From Sarcomyxa edulis (Eukaryota; Basidiomycota; Agaricomycetes; Agaricales; Mycenaceae), in assembly GCA_009761415.1 (NCBI GenBank), contig QUOL01000002.1:930001-994000 (forward strand): a DNA stretch of 64,000 nucleotides. The letters are read 5' to 3'. Position numbers and translations under genes: made by a program. How positions within the stretch are numbered: the stretch's first letter is position 1; each line of letters begins with the position of its first letter. The notes beneath the pieces are model-generated. The model was not told the DNA's origin, did not search any database, and saw only the letters and a program-made list of their open reading frames with translations. Shown piece by piece: positions 1 through 11,423 of the stretch.

Positions 1-1616
1 TCCATATTTTGAGCGAGCCTAAAATGATAATCTTAGTAAAGGAATTGGGATCAATGCAAGTGAAGCGCACCATTCGAAGCAGATGCTAAAATTTGATCGT
101 CAGAACTGATCGACAATGTTCGGACGTCCGTTCTGTGTCCAGGCAAATCGACCGAGAACGCTCGAGTGGCCTCAAGAGGGCCCGCTTCTTTGTTTTTCGA
201 TGGCAACGGTATATTGTAAACCTCTAAAGCGTTCGAGGCCAGTGCTGTGAATAGCTGTAGAGATGCGTAAGTAGCTGGCCAGGAGCGGATGTGTATTGTT
301 TCCCACCTGTATGCCGCCTTTACTTCCAATATCATCCGATCCAAAATCGAATGACCTGATCTTGCCACTGGCACGGACGACAAGGTGAGGAGTAAACAGG
401 TCTACCAGTTTTATCTCATCTTCATCCACATCCATGTTTTCGTCAGCGTCCTCCGCTTTCTTCCCTTTGCCTTTAGTTTGATCCTTCTCCTTCTTTTCCT
501 TGGCGCGTTTCTTCCGTCTTGCCTGTTTCTTCATTACTTCCTCTTCTGTTCGTATCCGGAATATTTCAACGGACCGATCGTGAGATTGTACCGCAAGATA
601 TGGTTGGGTAGGGTGGAAAGTTATTTGTGAGACCCTATGACGAGATGATAGAGGAAGGTTTGCTATGGGGTGAATCATTTTTGCAACCTGTAAATGAAGG
701 TGAGTTAGCCAGTACGAGACTGCACAGTCGCGAATAGCTACCTCTCCGCTCTCGGTTTCCTTGAGACCTTCTGCTAAAGCTTCCTGATCAATTCTCCATG
801 CTTTCAATTCCCCTTCACTGCTGCCTGTGAAGACGAGATTTTGTTCCTGATCAATGTCCATGGTCCATATCTCTGAACGATGGGCAACAATAGTCTGTAC
901 GCAGTGCTGAGTGGAGAGGTCCCAGAGTTTCATAAATGTATCCTTCGACGAGGTCAACAAGAGACCTGATGGGGAGGCAGTCGAGGTAGAGGGCAAATCC
1001 TCGGAGGTAGAGATGAAACGAATGGCAGTAATTTGGTCCCGATGCCCACGAAGACTGAAGTGAAATATGAGTCTTTGAGCTCGCCTTCGTGTTAACATAC
1101 ACATACCGGAATAGCCCTGCTTCGGCGACGACATCCCAAACAATGAGGTCGGTATCCTGCGAACCCGAAGCCAATCGCGTCCCTCGCTCGTCAAAAGCAA
1201 GTGCAGTAACAGCTTTTTTGTGACCGTTAAAGGTAGTAATTACAGAGCTAGCAGAGGCGCTCCATAAGCGAATAGACCCGTCCGCATATCCCACCGCAAA
1301 TGAATCTTTCTGCGGTGAACGCAAGATGCAAGTTACTTCAGCTCGATGTCCCGTTTCGTGCCACATATCGACCTTGTACGGATTAAATCATGTTTCAAGT
1401 ACAATGATATTGCGACTCACCATCTGGCCTTTTTTGATATTCCACACCAATACATCTTCCAACGCTGGTACATAGGCAAACTTTCCATCATACTCCGAGT
1501 TCGAGGAAGAGCTGCAGACTATCCCAAAAGCCTGTATGAAATATCAATATTTGAAGCAGGTGTACCTGCGTTTGACTTGCCTGTGTAGGCCCATGTTTGA
1601 GGTAGCTCTGAACCAT
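1..1616 (-). CDS. UTP12: U3 snoRNP/SSU processome WD40 protein Utp12 (Dip2/WDR3), N-terminal part, runs off the window
   Basis: This encodes a WD40-repeat scaffold of the UTP-B subcomplex of the nucleolar small-subunit processome, needed for 18S rRNA maturation. The start MVQSYLKHGPTQ at 1616 opens exon 1 (1616-1581). Exons continue at 1532-1421 and from 1372 downwards, and the chain reads as consecutive WD repeats, for example MWHETGHRAEVTCI, GYADGSIRLWSAS, LASGSQDTDLIVWDV, SSKDTFMKLWDL and GSSEGELKAWRI. A lysine/glutamate-rich linker (around 450-560) then separates the first and second propellers, as in Dip2/WDR3. The visible part is about half of the usual ~900 residues. The C-terminal Utp12 domain lies beyond position 1. 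The first intron has a GC donor (CAG/GCAAGT). The gene is divergent from the aminopeptidase with only about 130 bp between start codons. The family call is firm; exon borders are by eye. Confidence 0.9.
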
Positions 1617-1749
1617 GGTCGGCACTTGTTGTGCGTCGTCGTGAACGATGAGCTCGACTTGCAAAAAAATGAAATTTCCCACGTGCTGCTTTCGATCATG
1701 CTTCTATCGAGATGTACGTGATTCGTTCCGTCGACGGTCGTCTCTCACG

Positions 1750-3595
1750 ATGATGCTTTATCCTTCCTCGCCCGAGGCTGCGACTCGCTTTCTGACTTTT
1801 GTAAATGCTTCACCTACTCCTTTCCATGCTGTCCGAAATGCTGCCGTCCGTTTAGAGGGGGCGGGATTTCGAAAAGTGAGTTGATAACCCCGCACGGACT
1901 CGGACATGATGTAAACTAAGATACTTCAGATCAAAGAGCAGGATGATTGGGAGAAGGAAGTAAAGGCAGGAGGAAAATATTACTTTACCAGGTGAGTGTC
2001 TTCACTTGCTCAAGGTCTCGAGAACAAACACCTATCGATACAGAAACCAATCTTCTCTTGTTGCGTTCACTCTCCCTCAGAAGTGGAAGAGTGGAGCTGG
2101 ACTCAGTATCGTTGGAACTCACGTAGATAGCCCGAACCTCAAGGTAGAATATCTGGCACGCTATCGTCATTGAATCAATCTTGAAACGATAACTCGTAGG
2201 TACGGCCTATCTCGAAACGTTCACAATCTGGATACCTCCAAGTCGGAGTCGAAACGTATGGCGGAGGAATATGGCACTCGTGGTTGGACCGTGATCTCTC
2301 TATCGCTGGAAGAGTCGTCGTTACAGACAAATCCGGGGGCTTCAACTCGAAATTGGTCAAGATCGATAGACCGCTCTTACGCATCCCAACTCTTGCCATT
2401 CACTGTAAGCCAAGTCCAAACATGGGACTCACTTTCTCAACTCATATCTTTCTCAGTGGATCGTAACATCAACGAAAGTTTCAAATTCAATCAAGAAACG
2501 GAATTTGTTCCTATCCTTGGCCAGATTGCTTCCGAGCTAAATGAAGAGAAGAAAGTCGACACTCCCTCGACGTCAGCCTCGAGCATACAAAACAATCATC
2601 ACCCCCAGCTATTGTCTCTTCTAGCAAGCGAATTAGCCATTGCACCCGAAGAAATACACGATTTCGAGCTGTACGTATACCCTCGATAGCACACATCTAC
2701 CTACTGAACCATTTCCAGATCATTATATGACACACAACCAGCAGTATTGGGTGGTATTGACAACGAATTCATTTTCAGCCCTCGAATGGATAACCTAGTC
2801 TCTTCGTAAGAACGGCTCATCAACGTTGACCGTATCCTTCATTGACACGCCTTCTCTAGATTCTGCGCCGTCGAAGCCCTCGCCGAAAGTGTCTCTGCCC
2901 AGGGCTTCGCCACCCTAGAAGGAAACGTCAACTGTATCGCTCTCTTCAATCACGAAGAGATCGGTAGCGTTTCCACATCGGGTGCCGAGTCCAGTCTAGT
3001 ACCTTCATTGCTGAATCGCCTTTCGCCTACCCCATCAGCACTTGCCCAATCGATATCTCGTTCTTTCCTCATCTCGTCTGACATGGGCCACGCGATTCAT
3101 CCCAACTACACAAGTAAACACGAAAGTTCGTTCTTCTGATCAATCTATGTACCATTTCAAGCCTATCTGACTTACCGCACAGCGAACCACAAACCATCCA
3201 TGAACGGAGGTATTGTGATCAAAACTAATGCCAAGCAACGATACGCTACCGATGCCATTAGCTCCTTCATTGTGAAGAAACTCGTAGAACGCAAGGGTGG
3301 AAAGGTGCAAGAATATGAAGTCCGGAATGATATGTAAGTTGTCCCACTCCCCCTGAATTTCCTTTCGATGTCTGACTGTCTCTCTCTTTCTCCCACTTCT
3401 AGGGCGTGCGGCTCTACCGTTGGACCAATGCTATCTAAGATTGGCATTAGGACGGTCGATGTTGGGAATGCCATGCTCTCGATGCACTCCATTCGCGAAA
3501 CCGCTGGATCGCACGATGTGCAGAACGCGATTGACTTGTTCCATTCCTTCTTTGAAGGATTTGCTGAGGTGGATCGGGGGTTGACTGTCGATTAG
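1750..3595 (+). CDS. Aspartyl aminopeptidase (peptidase family M18)
   Basis: This is a zinc metallopeptidase that removes N-terminal Asp/Glu from peptides; the family is cytosolic or vacuole-directed (yeast Ape4, human DNPEP). Spliced exons give the full M18 set of metal and catalytic residues: [10 protein letters not shown] (His and Asp), PRMDNLVSS (Asp), FNHEEIGS (Glu pair), [12 protein letters not shown] (Asp) and [10 protein letters not shown] (terminal His). The N-terminus [21 protein letters not shown] is the family signature. Start: ATG at 1750 (a second Met follows at once). An in-frame upstream ATG at 1648 would add a cysteine/arginine-rich stretch unlike the family and is not preferred. 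There are about seven short introns, for example after [18 protein letters not shown] and VRNDM. It shares a short divergent promoter with UTP12. Confidence 0.93.
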
Positions 3596-4191
3596 TCTAC
3601 ATACACTGTCTCGTCGTCGATCTAACGTCGAGTGCTGTATATGAATCACGAACTCTTCAGGAACTGTAAGATTATAAGGTCTTCCTCGAAATTCTCGCAC
3701 TTCAGTACTCTAGTCACGGAGCAGTATTGAGTCCAAAGCAATATATTATCAAGAACATCAAGTAATAGAAAAGATACGAAAAAACTGTCTCCGTCATGGT
3801 TTCACCAGACCGTCAAAGCCACATAGTAGCAAGTACGGTAGGTCAAGGAATATGACGCCACGTCTATCAACCCACCTCATCCCCCCAAACATCCCCTCCC
3901 AAGACGAATCAACACCCCCTTTTACAGAAATGGACTCAGCCCCAGAAGAAAAAAGAAAGACGAAGCAGGAAGAATGGGACGCTCGTTCTGGTGAGGATCC
4001 AAGGATCCCTCGCTCCACCAACCTGAATTACACAACGTTATTCAGAGGAACGGTGAGGAACCTCTGCGCCCGCGAGGGGGCTAACGCTTCAGTCGGTTGA
4101 TTCGGACACCGTGAAGAGAAAAGACGGACGAGAAAAATTGGGAGCTTTATAGTGTCGCTGGAGCGGAGTTCGAAAAAGTAAGTCCGCTCGT

Positions 4192-4197
4192 ACGCGT
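4192..4197. promoter_or_regulatory. ACGCGT (MCB-like) hexamer upstream of SPC19
   Basis: ACGCGT lies 42 bp before the SPC19 start codon. It is the core recognised by MBF-type (Mbp1/Res) G1/S factors in fungi. A single six-base palindrome is weak evidence; it is noted because the same motif precedes several other cell-cycle genes here. Confidence 0.3.
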
Positions 4198-4238
4198 CCG
4201 ATCGCGTCCAACGACCAACTTGAAGGCACACGACCCGC

Positions 4239-5178
4239 ATGTCCCGTCTATCCCGCGCAAACTTCAAAGCCCGAGAATCCGTCTTCGCAGGTGGACCAGA
4301 CCTATACCGAAGTGATATCCAAGCGATATGTCCACCTAATTTAGCGGAATGCGTTATGGCTGCAGAGGATTGCTGTGAAGAGGTGAGTGAGAGAGGGAAT
4401 TCTGCTCGTAACCCATAACGCATAGCCCATGGACTAACCCACTAATCAAAACCCTTTTTTACACCTACTTGGTATGGGCTAGGCATATGAAGCACAACAA
4501 CTACTACGCCACGGGACGCGCGATTTTCCACGTATGAAGAAGGTTATTGAGAGTCAGAGGGTGAGTCCGCCCTGCCCCCTCCACCCCACGCACTCACCGA
4601 AGCTCTGCTCACCAACAAACCCTCCCCCCTCTACCTATCTCTAGGTATTCCTTCTCGTAGACGAAGGCACAATCCAGAAATACAAAGCCGACCTCGCAGA
4701 CGAGATCGAACCCTGCATCAACGAGCTGATGGAACGTGCCGAGCAGGGGTTGAAGGCTTTGTATAAGAAGGAGGGGGTTTTGCAAACTAAGGTGTGTTGG
4801 CGTTCATGTTTACTTCATCAGCGCATCCACATCGTATCGTCGAGTCGAAATGCGCGTCTAGATGCGTATGGGTTGTGGGTACGAGTGTGTGGATGTGGTG
4901 CTGATGCATGCTTGATTGCGAAGGTCGAAAAAGCCCGATCCCGACCAATAAAACCCCCAGCTAGCACCGCTGCATCGCATAAACTAGAAACGCGGCGGTT
5001 GGCGATGCTTTCGAAGAAACGCGAGCGGTTGGAGGAGGAGCTTGAGGAGTTGGAGAGGGAGGTTGAGGCATTGGTGAGTACTGAGTTTCTGTTGAGTTCT
5101 CGTGTTCGTTCCGTCTACTGACTCTGTGTTCTTTGACTTTGTTCTTATCTGTAGGAACTCACAGTGGTCAATGCATGA
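4239..5178 (+). CDS. SPC19: DASH complex subunit Spc19 (outer kinetochore)
   Basis: This encodes a microtubule-ring (DASH/Dam1) subunit that couples kinetochores to spindle microtubules. Exons join as MSRLSRANFKARESVF to CPPNLAECVMAAEDCCEE, then AYEAQQLLRHGTRDFPRM, VFLLVDEGTIQKYKADLADE, VEKARSRPIKPP with a coiled coil, and finally ELTVVNA with stop at 5176-5178. Family hallmarks are an N-terminal cysteine/helix block, the TRDFPRMKKVIESQRVFLLV stretch, IEPCINELMERAEQGL and a C-terminal heptad coil (SKKRERLEEELEELEREVEAL). The length of about 170 residues fits Spc19. Introns sit at about 4385-4483, 4561-4645, 4790-4923 and 5073-5154. No other kinetochore gene is adjacent. The call rests on motif resemblance and length. 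Confidence 0.82.
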
Positions 5179-5693
5179 CCAGCATATTCATATCTAACAA
5201 GTTACGACCCACTGATACTGTATTTTTTCGCATTGTATGTATGTACCCGAAGATATTGATACCCCATGTATGATTATTTATCCTCGATCTCTTGGACGTG
5301 GATGTGCGACAGGGAGACACTGTTCACTGTTCACTAGCGATGATTGGGAAATGGTTATATCGTTGGGACGCTAGTGCTATACCAGCTAACTAATTATAAG
5401 CGCTATGCGCATCGACTTTAAGTACGAAAACCCCACTGGCAATAACGAGCGAAACAAGTCATTTATTCCCCACCACCAGCTAGCAACAGTAGCAGTAGTC
5501 GTAATAGTACATGATACAAAGTACAATAATCATAGGATCTAAGAGAAACAAAACAGATGAAGGAAACACAAAGAAGGAAAAAGATGGCATGCAATGAGAT
5601 ATAAGATGGAATGATGGATGGGTTGGTTATATATAATGTAGGGAAGCAATGGATGGATATGGAGCAGGAAGAACACGAAGAGGAGGGAGTCGT
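5179..5693. other. Convergent 3' intergenic region SPC19 / R2 gene 1
   Basis: This is the space between two convergent stop codons. It contains AT-rich stretches typical of 3' ends. I see no ORF or RNA gene. Confidence 0.6.
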
Positions 5694-7241
5694 TCAGAAG
5701 TCTTCATCCAGGACGCTATTCCAAAACAATGCGTCAGCAACAGTACCTTGCAAGTAAAGGGACAGGGAAGGAGAACGCACAAAGTCTTCCCACTCATCGC
5801 AACCTCATTACTCGTACTCGAATGATTAATCCCCGCCTTCGAATACTCCGAAACGCGCTTCTCAAAGAAATTAGTCTTCCCCTGCAACGAAATCATATCC
5901 ATGAAATCGAACGGGTTGGTGACGTTGTATACTTTTTCGTTACCGAGGGCGACGAGGAGGCGGTCGGCGACGAAGGAGATGTATTGCCGCATTAGGGTGG
6001 CGTTCATGCCGATTAGGTCGCAGGGGAGGGCGTCTGGGGAGAGGGGGGAAAGAGGGTGGAGGTTAGTGTGAGTTTGGGAGAAGAGGGAAGGGGAGGGGGG
6101 ACTGACCAGTGAGGAAATCCTGTTCAATAAGAACAGCTTCCATAATAATCCTCTTCACCACCTCAGGATGAGGCCTCCTCTTCAAATGACCAAACAGCAA
6201 ACACGCAAAATCCGTATGCATACCCTCATCACGACTAATAAGCTCATTCGAAAACGTCAACCCAGGCATCAACCCCCGCTTCTTCATCCAAAAGATCGAC
6301 GCGAAGGACCCAGAGAAGAATATCCCCTCGACAGCGGCGAAGGCGACTAGACGTTCAGCAAACGTCGCCTTCTGGTCCGAGATCCACCGAAGTGCCCACT
6401 CCGCCTTGCGCTTCACGCACGGAATAGTCTCCACCGCATCAAACAAATAATCCCTCTGCGCCGGGTCCTTGATATACGCGTCAATCAGAAGCGAATACGT
6501 CTCGGAATGGATATTCTCCATCATGATCTGGAACCCATAAAAGCATCGTGCTTCGGCTGCTTGGACTTCCCCCGAAAACCGCTCTAGGAGGTTTTCATTG
6601 ACGATACCGTCGGAAGCGGCGAAGAAGGCTAGGACGTGGGAGATGAAGTGGCGTTCGTTGTCGTTGAGGCGGGTGTTCCAGTCGTGGAGGTCTTTGGATA
6701 GGTCCATTTCTTCGGCGGTCCAGAATGAGGCTTCGGCTTTCTTGTACATTTGCCAGATCTGGAGGAAGACGCGTTAAATCGCGTTAGTCGCGTGTTGGGA
6801 GTAATTAGTGGGGTTGGGACATACCTCGTGATATTGGATAGGGAATAGGACGAAACGACGCTTGGACTCTTTGAGCAATGGTTCCTCGCCTGCAAGCCTT
6901 GCTTAGTGGAAGTAAATTAAAACGCGCATGGTACGAGACTCACTCTCAGGCAGATCAACCTCGCCTACAAACATCTTTCGCAACTCTTCAAGGTCGTCTG
7001 GTAGGTCGTTGTTGACGGTGTTGGGAGAGGATGATCCTTCTTTGTCGTCGATTAGAGACAGCTTGGCGGCGGGTGCTTTGGTTGGAGATTGGAGAGACAT
7101 GTTGGCCATGGACGCGATGGCCTGGAACGTTCAACAGGGGGAGTCAATATTGCGACGAGGCGAGACGCGACGCGACACGAGGAGACATACCTTTTTGCTT
7201 GGTGTGGCAGGAGGAGTGGCGGCGCTAGTGACAAAAGACAT
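5694..7241 (-). CDS. RNR2: Ribonucleoside-diphosphate reductase small subunit (class Ia R2), paralogue 1
   Basis: This is the beta subunit of class Ia ribonucleotide reductase. It carries the diiron-tyrosyl radical that makes dNTPs with the large R1 subunit. The protein starts [17 protein letters not shown] (7241) and has five introns. Metal and radical motifs are complete: [24 protein letters not shown], the radical Tyr in [24 protein letters not shown] and [14 protein letters not shown]. The last intron (donor GTGCGT, acceptor TAG) joins MSGKTF to VLDEDF, ending at 5694. This gives the FVLDEDF tail used by R2 proteins to dock on R1. The length is about 410 residues, normal for a eukaryotic R2. 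It lies head to head with a second R2 gene (8040) across an 800-bp spacer. Four intron positions match that paralogue; the first intron (after PSKK) is extra. Confidence 0.95.
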
Positions 7242-7826
7242 GGAAGTAGATGAGATGAGATGAGATGAGATGGTTGTGGTTGTGGTGGTGGAAGTAGTTG
7301 TGGTAGCGGAGTGGGTCGGGTTTTAAAAGTTTTAGAGTTTGGTCGTGTTTTGCTATTTTCAACATAAATATCACCTTACTTCACCTTACTTGATAAGGTC
7401 CCCCAACCTGGAAAGTCCAACATCCCCCTTATTTTTTGCACTGCCACTCTACTGCGTCCTATACCCTCGTAAGTCGCCCGAGATCCCCGTTGAACACCTG
7501 TGCCTTTGAGCGTGGTTATGTTTGTTCCGAAACTTCGGCGAATCCCCTTTTTAAGCAATTGAGTGCGTGACAGGACCGGTTTTGAGTCATTTTCAGGGAT
7601 ACTCGGTGACTCTGGAAAACCTCACAAGCATTGAGATACTGTCCATGCATGCACTCTGTTCTACAACACGAGCGAAAACAAGGTGAGGAATATCTGGAAC
7701 TAATTGCGTCACACTGCTGCGACTGCTGTTACTCTTGTTACTCGAGGGTGACCTGGTGGCGGTGCGAAGCCTTGGAATGCCAAGTAAGGTTTTGGGCGAC
7801 GCTTGCGCCGGCACCTAGTTTAAATG

Positions 7827-7849
7827 ACGCGTGGCAAGTCGCGACGCGT
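7827..7849. promoter_or_regulatory. Paired ACGCGT (MluI cell-cycle box-like) sites
   Basis: There are two exact ACGCGT copies, 17 bp apart start to start, about 190-215 bp before R2 gene 2. Paired MCBs bind MBF-type G1/S activators in ascomycete yeasts. Their use in this fungus is inferred from position and pairing. Confidence 0.5.
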
Positions 7850-7997
7850 TTGTTGTGGCTTGTTTGGTTGCACCTACGCCAATCCAGACTCACTGCAAAG
7901 ACTCAAGCGAATGGAGTCAGAGCCTCAGAGCCGCAAACTTAAAGGAGGTCGGGGTGGGATGGTTCAGCCGCAATCGTTCCACCCCTAATAGGCCCTG

Positions 7998-8018
7998 TAT
8001 AAAAGGCAGTATATAAAA
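7998..8018 (+). promoter_or_regulatory. Tandem TATA boxes of R2 gene 2
   Basis: TATAAAAG at 7998 and TATAAAA at 8012 lie 42 and 28 bp before the ATG at 8040. The first is the better-placed core element. The short distance predicts a very short 5' leader. Confidence 0.55.
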
Positions 8019-8039
8019 TGGAGATGGACACCGTTCAAC

Positions 8040-9362
8040 ATGCCCGACATCACTGCAGTAGAAGCCCCTATTACTGAATTCACGCCATTCGAACTACCAG
8101 CAGACAGACGTTTTGTCGGCGAGATAGACCTTCCAGAAAGTACGTCGATCCATCTCAATAGGGGGAAAAGATCTGATGTGTGTTTGCAGGCGAAGAACCT
8201 CTTCTAAAACCATCAAGACGTCGTTTCGTACTATTCCCAATCCAATACGATGAGGTGAGTCTCTAACCCTTGTCCTATCAACGCCGTCCTCACGCCTTAC
8301 AGATCTGGGAAATGTACAAAAAAGCAGAAGCATCCTTCTGGACCGCCGAAGAAATGGACCTATCCCGGGACATCGGCGACTGGGAAACCCACCTCAGCGA
8401 AAACGACCGATTCTTCATCTCCCGCGTCCTAGCCTTCTTCGCCGCCTCAGACGGCATCGTCAACGAAAACCTCATCACCCGCTTCTCCGGGGAAGTCCAA
8501 GCAGCCGAAGTACGCTCATTCTACGGGTTTCAAATGATGATGGAGAACATCCATTCCGAAGCGTATTCTCTCCTCATCGATGCGTACATCAAAGACCCCG
8601 AGAAGAGGAATTTTTTGTTTGACGCGATAGAGACTATCCCGTTCGTGAAGCGTAAAGCCGAGTGGGCGATCAAGTGGATCGACGATAAGAGGTCGACGTT
8701 TGCGGAACGGTTGGTGGCGTTTGCTGCTGTGGAGGGTATCTTCTTCTCGGGGTCCTTCGCGTCTATATTTTGGATCAAGAAACGAGGGTTCATGCCTGGA
8801 TTGACGTTCTCGAATGAGCTTATCAGTCGTGATGAGGGCATGCATACCGATTTTGCGTGTTTGCTGTTCTCACATATGAAGAGGCGGCCTCATCCTGATA
8901 CGGTCGAGATGATCATCGTCGATGCTGTCAAAATCGAGAAGGAGTTCCTCACAGGTATCCGTCCCCCCCTTCTACCTCATTCTACCCTCCCCTCCCCTCT
9001 TTCACCTTAACTGACCCCTGCCCCACAGACGCCCTCCCAGTCTCCCTAATCGGCATGAACGCCGACATGATGTGCCAATACATCGAATGCGTCGCCGACC
9101 GTCTCCTCGTCGCCCTCGGCAACAAAAAAGTATGGAACTCACCCAACCCCTTCGATTTTATGGATATGATCTCCCTCCAGGGTAAAACCAATTTCTTCGA
9201 GAAACGGGTATCGGATTATTCGAAGGCGAATATTAATCTTACGTCCAAGCCGACGAATACGGTTGAGACGAGTGCTAAGAATTTGTGGGTCCTCTTTGGT
9301 TTCTTTTGTGGATTGTGTGTGCTGATGTGTTTTTGTGTAGTACGACTGAGGCAGATTTCTAG
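8040..9362 (+). CDS. Ribonucleoside-diphosphate reductase small subunit (class Ia R2), paralogue 2
   Basis: This is a second complete R2 subunit, starting [20 protein letters not shown]. All diiron and radical motifs are kept: [11 protein letters not shown], the Tyr in [24 protein letters not shown] and [14 protein letters not shown]. It is therefore not an Rnr4-like partner that has lost its iron ligands. Introns fall after PES, after YDE, after FLT and inside the C-terminal tail. The last one (GTGGGT to TGTAG) produces the terminal NFTTEADF, stop at 9362. The core is strongly similar to paralogue 1 and four introns are at identical positions, so the pair looks like an inverted tandem duplication. 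The N-terminal extension and the R1-docking tail differ, suggesting different regulation or partner affinity. Confidence 0.94.
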
Positions 9363-9653
9363 TCAGGGTTATGTTTCCTGTATATCCTGTATATTGTATC
9401 GAATATTACCTTGTCAGCGTATTACTAGCAAATCATTTGAGCCAGACGTCTTATCCTCATCCTAGTATACGCAACGAACGCGCTGCTTGTCGAGACCGCA
9501 AGGAGTCCGACTCAGGGGCCGAGTCCCGACTCGGTCCCAAAATGGAAATGCCGTAAAGACAAAAATTTGAGTGCCGCCGATCAATTGCAATCGACTTCTA
9601 CACTCAATTCTCGCTTTACAACATCCTCGACAACTGACAACTGACAAACAAAA

Positions 9654-11075
9654 ATGGTACGTTCCCAAATATCCACCCTATCCCCTCCTACCCAACTAAC
9701 CCACCCCCCCCCTCCTAGCTCCGCCGCCAAACCCGCGAACGCCGTCAATACGTCTACGCCAAATCCCTCGAATCCCAAGAACGTCAAACCTACGAACGAA
9801 AACAACAATTAAAAGATGCGTTAGCTAGTGGGAAGCCGTTGAGGACGGAGTTGAAGAAGGATGCGGGAAGGTTGGGGAGGGATTTGGGGTTTGATGATGC
9901 GCAGGCTGGTATGCATATTTGTGTTTTATGTTTTGAGCTTTCGAACACCTCTCTCATTTCGTTATGACTGGGTCCGCGTATAGATCCAAGCACGCATATC
10001 GATAACGAATACTCGCATGCTGGAATCCAGGACCCGAAGATTATCATTACGACTTCGAGAGATCCTAGCTCGAAGCTACTGCAATTTGCCAAGGTGAGTT
10101 CTTCTGTTTCTAGGTCTTGCCGCACTAGACTGGAGAAAAAAACCTCCGGCATTGCCGTCAACGTCTAACGTCTAATCCGCTAATGTAATTCTACAACCTC
10201 CAGGAAATGCGATTAGTCTTCCCTAATGCCCACCGAATCAATCGAGGAAACTACGTCGTGAAAGAATTGGCAGATGCTTGTCGGGCGAATGATATCACAG
10301 ATTTGATTGTCCTACATGAACATCGTGGAACACCAGGTCAGTTTCCCTCATCCATTCTCCTTCCCGCTCTCGTCCTCACATCACCCGCACTAACCACCCA
10401 ACCTTACCTATCCACCCCTTCCCAGACGCCATGATAATCTCCCACTTCCCCCACGGCCCCACCGTCTTCTTCACCCTCGCCAACGTCGCCCTCCGACACG
10501 ACATCGGCAACTACAAATCCTCCACCGTATCCGAACAATACCCACACCTCATCTTTGAAAACTTCACCTCAAAACTCGGGGGGCGCGTACAGGATGTATT
10601 GAGGTTCTTGTTTCCGGTGCCGAAGGAGGATAGTAAGAGGGTGATGACGTTTAGTAATGAGGATGATTTTATTTCGTTTCGGTGAGTTTTGCGCGTTTTT
10701 GTTTTTGTTTTGTTCGAAGGGGGGAGGGGGTTGGGAGTGTGTGATGGTGCTGATATAGGTGTGTGTGTGTGTAGGCATCATGTATTCGTCAAGATTCCAC
10801 GACAAGTACAGCTTGCGGAGGTCGGTCCACGATTTGAGATGAAACGTGAGGCTCTTCCATCCACCATCGTTGTCAAACCTTTCCATTTCTTACTGATCAC
10901 CTCACTCTACCATACCACAGCATACGAAATCCGCCAAGGCACCCTCGAACAAACAGAATCAGAACGAGAATGGGTTCTCGCTCATTATTCGAGAACGGCC
11001 AAGAAACGAAGTGTATTGTCTGGTCCTGGACCGGCTGCGTCGGAGAGTGGGGCTAATAAACGGGTTAAACGGTGA
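9654..11075 (+). CDS. IMP4: U3 snoRNP protein Imp4 (Brix domain)
   Basis: This nucleolar protein binds U3 snoRNA and pre-rRNA in the SSU processome. Exon 1 is only the ATG codon (9654-9656). An intron with a C-rich 3' end (9657-9718) leads to [18 protein letters not shown], the conserved Imp4 N-terminus. The Brix domain follows: [84 protein letters not shown] and [19 protein letters not shown]. The C-terminus is [15 protein letters not shown]...ANKRVKR with stop at 11075. The length of about 300 residues fits the family. The start-codon-only first exon is unusual but its splice signals are good. Confidence 0.95.
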
Positions 11076-11423
11076 CACTGCCAATACCATTAACACTGGG
11101 TGTCGTGGAGCAATTTGCCTACGTGCTGTAGGTTGCGGTTACTTGGTGGTCCCGATGTTGATGTTTCCCAAGGGTTGGAATGCCATCGCGCTCGGATACT
11201 ACTATACCTTGACTTTCGCCCCGATATACATCGCGAGTGGAGATGATGTTACTTATCGAGAGCTTTACTTGTTGCTATATGATCATGATCGGATGCTTCA
11301 CCGTGGTGAGTACTCGTATAATTCTCTGTTGGAATATGCAGGATATTCCCGATGGTACAAGTGGCCAATGCCGCCGGCCGCTTTACATGAGTATGTACGA
11401 GACGAGACAAGAGATTTCAAGCT
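11076..11423. other. Convergent 3' intergenic region IMP4 / F-box gene
   Basis: No gene is supported between the convergent stops. The open frames crossing it are continuations of IMP4 in the wrong frame. Confidence 0.5.

Larger units (their letters stand above)
7242..8039. promoter_or_regulatory. Bidirectional promoter region between the two R2 genes
   Basis: This 798-bp spacer separates two divergent start codons. It holds a GAGAT-type microsatellite at about 7250-7271 beside gene 1, two ACGCGT hexamers (7827-7832 and 7844-7849) and two TATAAAA boxes near gene 2 (7998 and 8012). No convincing ORF is present. The arrangement is consistent with cell-cycle and damage-regulated expression, which is known for fungal RNR genes; that use here is inferred. 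Confidence 0.6.

Noticed and set aside
1648..1749. Upstream ATG (1648) as the start of aspartyl aminopeptidase
   Set aside because: The added N-terminus is Cys/Arg-rich and unlike the family; the ATG at 1750 gives the conserved start.
3852..4100. 82-residue ORF MTPRLSTHLIPPN upstream of SPC19
   Set aside because: No family resemblance, overlaps an equally long antisense frame, and ends close to the SPC19 promoter; not supportable as a gene.
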